From assembly GCA_030015575.1 (NCBI GenBank), contig JASDDO010000001.1, positions 326,215,595 through 326,279,594 of the forward strand: a DNA stretch of 64,000 nt, written 5' to 3'. Positions 55,960 to 64,000 of the stretch are shown in pieces. This DNA is from Agapanthus africanus. Its lineage: Eukaryota > Streptophyta > Magnoliopsida > Asparagales > Amaryllidaceae. The notes beneath the pieces are model-generated. The model saw only the letters and a list, made by a program, of their open reading frames with translations, did no database searches and was not told the origin of the DNA. The position numbers were made by a program, and so were the translations under genes. The number at the start of each line of letters is the position of its first letter. Position 1 is the first letter of the stretch.

Positions 55960-56876
55960 TGCTAGTTATATGTATGCCATAGAGGCCATTACTGTACATG
56001 AGATGTATATTGTAGTGGATGCTTGGACATATATAGGGAGGACTTTCTTGCTCGACATGATAGTACGCTATCTGGTTACTCTTTATCTTAACATGTACAC
56101 TGATTGTCTCTCTGTTACATGTTGGTAAGGCACTTAGGATGCGTACTTTACTACCTAGACTATAATGGAGATCATACTAGTGGGACAAAGGTAGTCTGTG
56201 AGTACATCCTTTAATGTCCCTAGTCATGGGTGTATCGAGACGGGGCATCGATATACCAGAGTAGACTAGCGTGTACCTTCTCGACCCATGTAGATGGGCA
56301 ATGGATGATCCCATATCCATTGGTATTTGACATCAGAGATGATATATGGGTGCTCAGTGGAGACTGGGTACACTTGACGGACTCGCCGAGAACTCCCAGA
56401 TGGCATTATACCTCACGTCAGATGGCAGTTCTCTGGTGGCACTGGTACAGGTTAGTCTGTCGACCCGAGATCGTCATAGAGTCTTGTGTGATTCCCATTG
56501 TGCTTTGATTTCCATCTTACCACGTTCATGAGAACGTGCAAAACGGTGGTTTTTGGGTATGGTCCCGAGTCACATAGTGGCAATGAGCGATAGGAGGGGA
56601 TTCGTCTCTCCCGATATTAGGGGTTGATGTTGCGCTGTGCTCGATTGGCTATAACATGAAGTCCCTGGCCAGGGCAATTTCTGAGATTTCCTGATAAGTG
56701 TTACCAGTAGTTTCTCGACCTGTTATGAGCCTCACATCGGCACGACTTATCGAGTTAGTGGGGTCTGACGGTTACCACCCCTAGAGGAGATATGCGACAT
56801 ATCAGACGAAGAGACCGGACTGTACGGTAAGTGTTACTGATTGGATTCGCAGGAGTATGAGCAGGCTTGCTTGTTG
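55960..56876 (+). repeat. 3' LTR of E, left part
   Basis: It starts TGCTAGTTATATG (one change from TGTTAG) and follows the 5' LTR up to 56876, where element F interrupts it. Its palindrome array would lie in the missing right part. Confidence 0.9.
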
Positions 56877-59079
56877 TGTAGGGTTCCTAGGCACACTCAA
56901 AAGGTTCCACAAGGCATCAACCATGCCAAATTCAAAATTTTCCGCTGCCGAGAAACCCTAAACTAGATCGATTACTAGAGGCAAAGGCGAAACTACAACT
57001 AGTTAACAACTTAACTAATGAATGAATGGAAATACAACCTTTGTAGATCCGGTCCTCCACCTCCATAGCTCCGTGATGACGTCCCTCCGCTGCGATCATC
57101 GGAACCCGGACTCTGGCGATGGTTTCGTCGGAGAAATGATCGGGCTAGGTCGTCGACTTCGATGCCGAAGATGATCTACGTCGAGGCAACTCAAGATCAA
57201 GCTCCAACTTCACCAAGTCATGAAACTTGTGAAGAAAACACCCTATACTACTTGGCAAGTGGTAGAGGATGAAGAAATAGGAAGTGGGTTCACTTTAGAA
57301 TTGGATTTCTCACTCTTTTTCTCAAGTCACCATTGAAGCTAGCAAGCTTCTTTCTTCTTGAAGAAGAAGAAGAAGAAGAAAAAGAATATGATAAGAATAA
57401 TAAATAAAATGGAAATAAAGTCATTCTTATCATTTTAGCAACCATGGTAAAGTGTAGAGAATAAACTAAGGTTAGGTGAATGGTTAGGTTTAGAAAAGAA
57501 ACAAGAATGGTCAAAGCTTCTTTAAGCTTCAAAGAAACAAACAAAAGAAGCAACCTTTTTCTTTTCTTGCCCTAAATTAATTAAATAAAATAAATAGTTA
57601 AGAAAAGATAACAAAACCCTAACCATTCACTTAAACATGGTTTAAAGTAAACCTACACCCAAGCTTGCATGTATCATCAAACATGATACAATCAAGTGCA
57701 CAAAAATATATCACATATACAATGTGCACATCAAGTGAGAAAATCTATTTTAAGTGAACCAATACTAGTTAATGCAAAGTAATATATCAAATATATAATT
57801 ATACATTAAATCATTTAATCAACACTTGATTTAACGATCCGGTCATATCGCATATGACCGACTAATATTCAATGTATCGGCTTATCGAATCAATCCTTAA
57901 TTCGATAACTAGGTTATATCGCATACAACCAATCGATACATTCATCGCGAGAATAGAATACGGTATCACATACATGCATTATTCCCGGTCCCGCACATAT
58001 CTCATATGCGCTCCTATTTCATTTCGCCTGAGCCAGGAAACCTCTGTGTAGGACTCTAAAGACTCATCAATACGCCGGCAGCAGGTGATGATCATATCAA
58101 ACACCCACAAGCCGCAAGCGGTCTGCTAAACGTAACGGCCACCCGGGTATTGAGCGATCAGAAGATGGACGAGCAATCCTGCTCACACTCCTTTGAATCC
58201 AACCAGTAACACTTACCGTACAGTCCGGTATGTTCGTCTGATATGTCGCATATCTCCTCTAGGGGTGGTAAACGTCAGACCCCAATAGCTCGAAAAGTCG
58301 TGTCGATATGAGGTCTATAACAGTTCGAGAAACTACTGGTAACACTTACCAGTAAATCTCAGCAACCCTGGCAGGGATTTCCGGTTATAGCCAATCGAAT
58401 ACAGCGCAACATCAACTCCCTATACCGGGGGAGACGAATCCCCTCCTATCGCTCATTGCCTCCATGTGATTCGGGACTGTACCCAAAAAACACCGTTTTG
58501 CACGCCCTCTTGGACGTGGTAAGGTGGAAATCAAAGCACAGTGGGAATCACACAAGACTCTATGACGATCTCGGGTCTACAGACTAACCTGTACCAGTGT
58601 CACCAGAGAACTGCCATCTGACGTAAGGTATAATACCATCTGGGAGTTCTCGGCAAGTCCGTCCAGTGTATCCAGTCTCCACTGAGCACCCGTATATCAT
58701 CTCTGATGTCAAACACCAATGGATATGGGATCATCCATCGCCCATCTGTATGGGTCGAGAAGGTATACGCTAGTCTACTCTGGTATATCGATGCCCCATC
58801 TCGATACACCCACGACTGGGGACCTTGAAGGATGTACTTATGGACTTCCATGTCCCCACTAGTATGATCTGCATCATAGTCCAGGTAGTCAAGTACACAT
58901 CCTAAGGGCTTTACCAACATGTAACAGAGAGATAATCAGTGTACACGTTAAGGTAAAGAGCAACCAGATAGCATACTATCATGTCGAGCAAGAAAGTCCT
59001 CCCTATATATGTCCCAGCATCCACTACAATATACATCCTATGTACAGTAATGGCCTCTAGGGCATACATATATCTAACA
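56877..59079 (-). repeat. 3' LTR of copia F (2203 bp)
   Basis: Sense TGTTAGATATATG...GGAACCCTACA. It is the same type as C and E but diverged. The section 57360-57390 is a GAA/TTC-rich run. Open frames at 57290 and 58600 are chance. Confidence 0.92.
57814..58011. repeat. Palindrome array in F LTR
   Basis: TTTAATCAA-CAC-TTGATTTAA (57814-57834), GGTCATAT-CGC-ATATGACC (57841-57859, perfect), TTATCGAATCAA-TCC-TTAATTCGATAA (57882-57908, one mismatch), GGTTATAT-CGC-ATACAACC (57912-57930) and GCACATAT-CTC-ATATGCGC (57993-58011). Arms differ from those in E but symmetry is kept. Confidence 0.85.
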
Positions 59080-59092
59080 ATCTCCTACTTGC
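59080..59092 (-). other. Polypurine tract of F
   Basis: Sense GCAAGTAGGAGAT lies just upstream of the LTR on the minus strand. Confidence 0.87.
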
Positions 59093-61479
59093 ACTAGGGC
59101 CATTTGTAGCAGTGGTTGCAGTATCTCATACTCAACCATCCCATAAAAGTCTCTCTCTGGGAAAAAGCCTTTGTGAGTGGATCCGCTGTGTTGTCCTCTG
59201 AGTCTACTCTTCTAACCTCGATCACCCTGGAGATCAACTATCTCCATGATCAGGTGATGCTGCCTCAGAATATGTCTGGGTCACTGATGGGACCTGGGTT
59301 CCTGGGCTAAAACCACACTTCCATTGTCACACAATGGTAGGAACCTAGTTCATCTTATGAACCAATATACACCCAAACTTCCTCTTTGGTCGTATCTTAA
59401 ATAGCTATGTTACCAGCCTTAATTGTCTAGTATGTCACGGTATCTAGCTTGGAACTCTTCTAACATACCGTCCCTCCACTGAGGGTAAAGACAATGCCTG
59501 TGACTGACATTCAGTCGTCCTTATCACCTTGGAACCTTTCCAGTGATTCTCCCCAGGATCGATTGATACTCACTACAACTAGTGAGAATCCTAACATCCA
59601 GTTACTACTATCTCATAGATCAAAACTCAGGATTTAGGAGGTATCACTTTGATCCTTTATGAAGAATCCTTGTGATAAGCGGAGATTGATCGAGCGTAGC
59701 ATAGGAAACTCCTTCCCCATCTAGAGTATGTCATCCACGTACTCTACGAGGATCACCACCATACTCTCTACTACCTTTTTGTATATACAAGGTTCATCTA
59801 CTATTTTGATGAAGTCAAACTCTTTGACTACCATATCAAAACAGATGTTCCAACTCCGCGATACCTGCTTTATCACATAAAACATCTTGCTCACGTTTCC
59901 GCTGCTCCCACTGTCTACGAAGCCCTCTGGCTATGTACTTATAGACGCTCTCTTCCAAATCATCATTCATAAAAGCAGTCATGACACCTAACCACCAGAT
60001 ATCTTAGTCATGGTTTGTAGCCGTGGCAAGTAGGATCTGGATGGACTTAAGCATAGCTACTTAGAAAGGGTTTCATTATAACCCATACCTGGTCAATGAT
60101 GTAAACCTTTAACAAGTCTAGCTTTGAAAGTATCAACTTTTCTATGTACACCAAGTAATCTTCTCAAGATATACTTGCTCCTGATGGGGATTTAACCCTT
60201 CAGATAAAGCAACCAAAGTCCATACTTTGTTGGTGTATAAGGATTCCATCTCAGATCGCTAAGCGTCCAGCCGTTCTTACAGAGTCTTACTCCTGATGGC
60301 CAGCTCGAAACTAGTTGGGTCATCATCTAATGATGCAATCCTGACTCCCACTGTCATAGAGAAACCGAAGTATCTCTCAGGTGGGTGAGGAACCCTACTA
60401 GATCGGCGGAGAGGCTGAGGTTCGTTAAAATCTATTGAATCCTTTGGTTCTACCAAATCATCAGCTGCAGTTTGTATAGCTGGAACATTTCCAGTTCTAC
60501 ATAACAGATCTTGCCTCGAGCTTGTCCGGATTTTGCTTTTAGACATAGGACGGACAACCCTAAATCTTAACAAACTTAAGATATGGACTCTTCCCTTTCC
60601 ATATCACATATGAAGTGGTAGGCAATTGATTTAATTGGAACCCTATTCAATTGGTATGCAGCTTCTCAAGCGCATAACTCCCAAAAGGAAATAGGTAACT
60701 CAGTAGTACTCATCATCGAGCACACCTTATCATATAGGGTATGATTGCTCCGCCCCGATATAGCATCGTGCTATGGTGTATACGGAGGAGTAATGCTGAG
60801 AGAGAATCTCATTCTCCTTTAGAATAGTCCAGGAATTCCGTGCTCAAGTATTCTCCTCTTTGATCACATCAGAGGACATAATACTTATACCCGTTTTGGT
60901 TCTCTATTTCTATCTTATATTCTGTGAATATCTCAAAAGCTTCGGACTTGTGTTTCAACAGGAACATATGTCTGAATCTTGAGAGATTATCAGAGAATGT
61001 AATGAAATACAAAGAACCAGTCTTGGTATGTGTAGACAAGGGACCTACTTACATCAACATGTATCATCCCAAGAGTTCATTAACTCTTTCTCTATTTCCA
61101 ATAAACGGAGCTATGGTCATCTTATCTCTGTGACATGACTAGTAAGTTTCACAAGATGTAAATTCAAACTAATTTAAATATGCATCTAAATATAACTTCA
61201 GCCAGTCGGGTCGCATTGATATGACATAGTCTACAATACCTCAAGAAGGATTCGTTCATATCTGAACTCTTCTTCTTGTATGTGTTCCGTATAGAAAGAA
61301 CTGTAGTTTGATTTAGAACATCAATGGTTTTAGATAACGTGCCTGAACCGATAAACTTTTGATATAGGAAATGTTCAAAACATTATCCAACAATACAAAA
61401 TTTTATCATTTCTTTACTAATAAAGAGACTGATATGATTTTGTATATCAGGTTCGATATCTAATAACATTCGTTCAGAA
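59093..61479 (-). pseudogene. Copia F integrase, RT and RNase H remnants
   Basis: Minus-strand matches to C and E run throughout. The RT segment near 60060-60130 keeps the section deleted in A and C. The YVDD equivalent is at ~59735, the linker RRSSRVPHPPERYFGF at 60360-60415, and integrase traces lie around 60700-61250. It shares with C and E the pol deletions near 59500-59580 and the indels at 60325 and 60795-60835. Confidence 0.85.
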
Positions 61480-61872
61480 TCAATGTACTGGTAATACAGG
61501 GTGACAGTGACCAACAGACCTGGCTGCAACACTTACACCGTTTTCTGCCTCATGAAACTTATCACCCGTCCTCAGTTCTCTACCTTTCTGTAACCCATGT
61601 AATATATTACATATGTGGGATCCTGATCCGGTAATATATACCCAGGACGTAAAGGACATTGAGAAACAGTTCTCTGTAATGAACACACCCGAAGATGATG
61701 CATCAGCATGCACTTTCTTCGTTTGGGCGGCACGGGAAATCTGGTATTCCCCAATTTCCTGCTCTATCTTATAACATTTATAAGTTGGAGCGGGACCAAC
61801 GTTCCCCAGCTCAGTATAAGAAGCGGGTTCGGTCAATACATCCGTATTATTATCTTGATTAAGGCGTGATAT
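61480..61872 (-). pseudogene. Copia F gag-less N-terminal ORF, start codon lost
   Basis: The sense start reads ATATCACGCC where sister copies have ATGTCACGCC, so the initiator is ATA (61870-61872). The peptide then follows the C/E pattern (SRLNQDNNTDVLTEPASY). At the protease motif D is lost: SWVYITGSGSHICN. No Gag capsid region is present. Confidence 0.85.
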
Positions 61873-62320
61873 GGTCGCTATCTGGAGAGAGAGAGAAGAA
61901 AACACTCTGCGTGCGCTCTTGCAAGATCAGATTGGTTATAATTTTATCTAATCAGGATGGCTCCCACTGTTTTTATCAAATCTTCCTCCAAACCCTAAAA
62001 GGAAAGACTAGCCGGGATTAATTACACACTACAAGTTCGCCAATCATTCAGCCAGGCCAGTGTCGGTACTTTGAGGGATGTCCCCCCATGCTTTCGCACG
62101 GACCTAATTAATGTAAACCTCATTTTCCCAGAGGCATAACCTCGTTAACACCTTTCTAGACACCTACTTGATCGGCTAATTGTAATGTGTAAAACTCTTC
62201 CAGGAGTAACTCTTACTCGCAGCGGGTATCGGGATCCAACTATCTCATAGAAGGTATGCAATCTCATTGCAAATTTCAACACTTGAAATTCCCGATAATT
62301 TTGCCCCTAACGTGCTATGA

Positions 62321-62513
62321 CCTTGACGAAAGCCAACAAACCATAGCCCGCTAGTCAAGTTCAACCCGTACATTTCTTGATTGAATTAAACCTACCCGCA
62401 CGACCTTTGACGAAAGCCAACAAAGCCGCACGACTACCCTAATCCAATCGCATCGTATGCAGCAGATAAGCAGCAAATAGCTACCGCACACTACACCTTG
62501 ACGAACGCCAACA
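62321..62513 (-). repeat. Leader hairpin triad, loop UUUC/GUUC (element F)
   Basis: The sense core TTGGC-N4-GTCAA is at 62496-62513 (GTTC), 62404-62422 (TTTC) and 62321-62338 (TTTC). Outer stems are CTACA/TGTAG, CGTGCG/CGTGCG (wobble) and GCTATGG/TCATAGC. The first and third show paired changes relative to A (CTATG/CATAG and CTTATGA/TCATAAG). Confidence 0.77.
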
Positions 62514-62659
62514 AATGTAGCACGAATACTATATACAACTTAACTGAAATGACGGAGGGCTACGACAGGTTTTTCTGAAAACCTATTACGTAATGAACTT
62601 GATATCGTTGTAGAATCAAATGATTTTAAAATGGAGTGTTTTTTAGGCTTTTTCTAGTT

Positions 62660-62905
62660 TTGCTTAAGGGGTCACTCTCGGTGAAAGGATCGTCGGCCCT
62701 TTCCTCGTCGAATGAAGTGCGGGATATATCATATATATCGCTGTGCAAAGCAGTAACTATAGAAGCAATCAAAAGACAAACCGAGTGTGTTGCATCTTCC
62801 AGTTATTGCTAAAGGGGTCACTCCCGGTGAAGGGATCGTCGGCCCTTTCCTCATCGAATAAGGTGCAGGATATATCATATATACCGCTGTACAAAGCAAG
62901 AACTG
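62660..62905 (-). repeat. Tandem ~147-bp leader units (F)
   Basis: Two units carry TCG-loop stems; one reads CCTTAT/ATGAGG in sense, the other CTTCAT/ACGAGG, which is weaker. Confidence 0.75.
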
Positions 62906-64000
62906 TAGCTACCTGTTTTATTTTTGAAATTCGATTCTACAACATCTTTAGGTTTCTCTTACTTTCATTAATCACATTAATGAAGTCCCATCATTTAAGT
63001 TACCTAAACATCACAGATAAATACGACGTACACTTATGCATCCGCATTCGCCTCGATGTCCCCTCGTGCACCGTTAGGTTTGGTAACTAACGGCAGAGCG
63101 GGGCAGGGCTAGCGCGGGTGTAAAAAATAAGTAACGTCTATATAATATATCATATATACTATATACAGTATCTATCACAACATATCAAATGATCACATCA
63201 CAGATAACGCAGCAGAAGAATCATATGAAACATTGGATATAGAAGGACGTCCGTGTTTTCAATATAAGCCAATATAAAACACGGATTCCACGGTCGCGAT
63301 GAATAGCCAAACCCACACCCCTAGACCCCTACGAGAGCGGCAAGCAACCCTACCAATTCTAGAGTTAGGAGACCCGGACTAGACTCCTCGAGTTGGTCTC
63401 CCACTGGACTCCAGAACCCGGTTACTTGTGCTCTCCTCCTTGGGTCTATCCTAGTGCGGAAAAGTAAATAATATAGAAAGGGTGACATCTTCCGCAACCT
63501 GGAAGTGCCCAATAAAAGAATATTACATACAAATTTTTACATGAATGAAAATGAAAAACACTCATCTCACATAAAAAACCCTCCGGCTATTCAAACACGA
63601 CGATCCAATATAACATATCCAGCAACACAAAACATCACATGTCATCAACGTAAGTAAACATGCGTATCCCAATTGTCATTGACATATAGCAACGAAACCG
63701 GCGATATCACATATTACACTTACGGTCATAGAAAAGAAAGTGTAAAACTACAACAGTTAGAATCCGCAACCTCTTTAGACATCGCATGCCTAATCAAATG
63801 AATTACTTAGACATCACATGCCTAACAATTATAAACCCCGCATTTTGGTCTCTATATCGAAAACACTTTTCAATATCAAGTCGGGCAATTCAACAGGATT
63901 CCCGACATTCTGATCGAATGCTCGTCGCAAACTTTAGTTGATGGCCGCACCCCCGATACCGTCAATGAAGTGCACTAAGGTGGAACACCGCTGCCGCGAG

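Larger units (their letters stand above)
43475..56876 (+). mobile_element. Copia element E, non-autonomous type, twice invaded
   Basis: The parts are a complete 5' LTR, PBS, leader (split by S2), decayed gag-less body, PPT and 3' LTR start. The 3' LTR is cut at 56876 by element F; the rest should lie beyond the right end of the window. The body shares pol indels and deletions with C and F. Confidence 0.92.
56877..64000 (-). mobile_element. Copia element F, non-autonomous type (5' end beyond window)
   Basis: Read right to left: leader (from beyond 64000), gag-less start, worn pol, PPT and complete 3' LTR. It sits inside E's 3' LTR. The expected target duplication is TGTTG (56872-56876), whose partner lies outside the window. 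Confidence 0.9.
61873..64000 (-). other. Copia F leader (continues beyond window)
   Basis: A (CT)n tract ending CAG lies next to the start, followed by the stem GATTAGAT/ATCTGATC (~61923-61957), GAGTAA/TTACTC (~62205), the hairpin triad, two 147-bp units, the CCGTTAG/CTAACGG stem near 63078 and the section matching A 1-560 (63050-63620). The window's last bases align to C near 13800, so the PBS should lie about 1 kb further right. Confidence 0.82.

Overview
This window reads as intergenic heterochromatin of a large plant genome. Everything recognisable is LTR-retrotransposon: Ty1/copia elements with ~2.0-2.2 kb LTRs, and Ty3/gypsy elements of chromovirus (Tekay/Del-like) type with 4.1-4.6 kb LTRs. 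Primer binding sites read TGGTATCAGAGC, complementary to plant initiator tRNA-Met. I found no host gene, tRNA, rRNA or CRISPR array. The species cannot be told from the sequence.

Layout. (1) 1-7610: copia element A (+), entered inside its leader, with a decayed gag-protease-integrase-RT-RNase H region and a complete 3' LTR at 5567-7610. (2) 7611-9261: that LTR is followed directly by a PBS and a second leader of the same family (B), so A and B share one LTR. (3) 9262-12767: a patchwork of three LTR pieces, the last being the remnant 5' LTR of copia element C (+). C has its leader at 12768-15776, a decayed body at 15777-18342 and a 3' LTR at 18343-20509. (4) 20510-20815: a stray LTR end lying against a scrap of copia D (-) RT at 20816-20922. 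(5) 20923-38838: a complete gypsy element G1 (+), with target duplication CCAAG, inserted in D. G1 itself holds a solo LTR S1 (26127-30743, target duplication GGATA) in its gag. (6) 38844-43474: the rest of D (integrase, protease, leader, PBS remnant). (7) 43475-56876: copia E (+), inserted at D's PBS edge. Its leader is split by a minus-strand gypsy solo LTR S2 (46196-50626, target duplication TTGTT). (8) 56877-64000: copia F (-), inserted in E's 3' LTR; its leader runs off the window.

The most interesting signals are not the decayed ORFs but structures shared by the copia elements. All six leaders carry three hairpins about 85-93 nt apart, each with inner stem UUGGC/GUCAA. The four-base loop is the same, or nearly the same, in the three hairpins of one element but differs between elements (CAAA, CUCC, CUUU, CUGC, UUUC). 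The C/E/F-type LTRs carry arrays of palindromes whose arms change together around a GTG-like centre. C, E and F also share the same disabling deletions and indels in pol and lack a normal gag. This indicates that a defective lineage kept amplifying with proteins supplied in trans, and the conserved leader hairpins are candidate signals for such mobilisation. These are readings by eye; alignments and folding would decide them.
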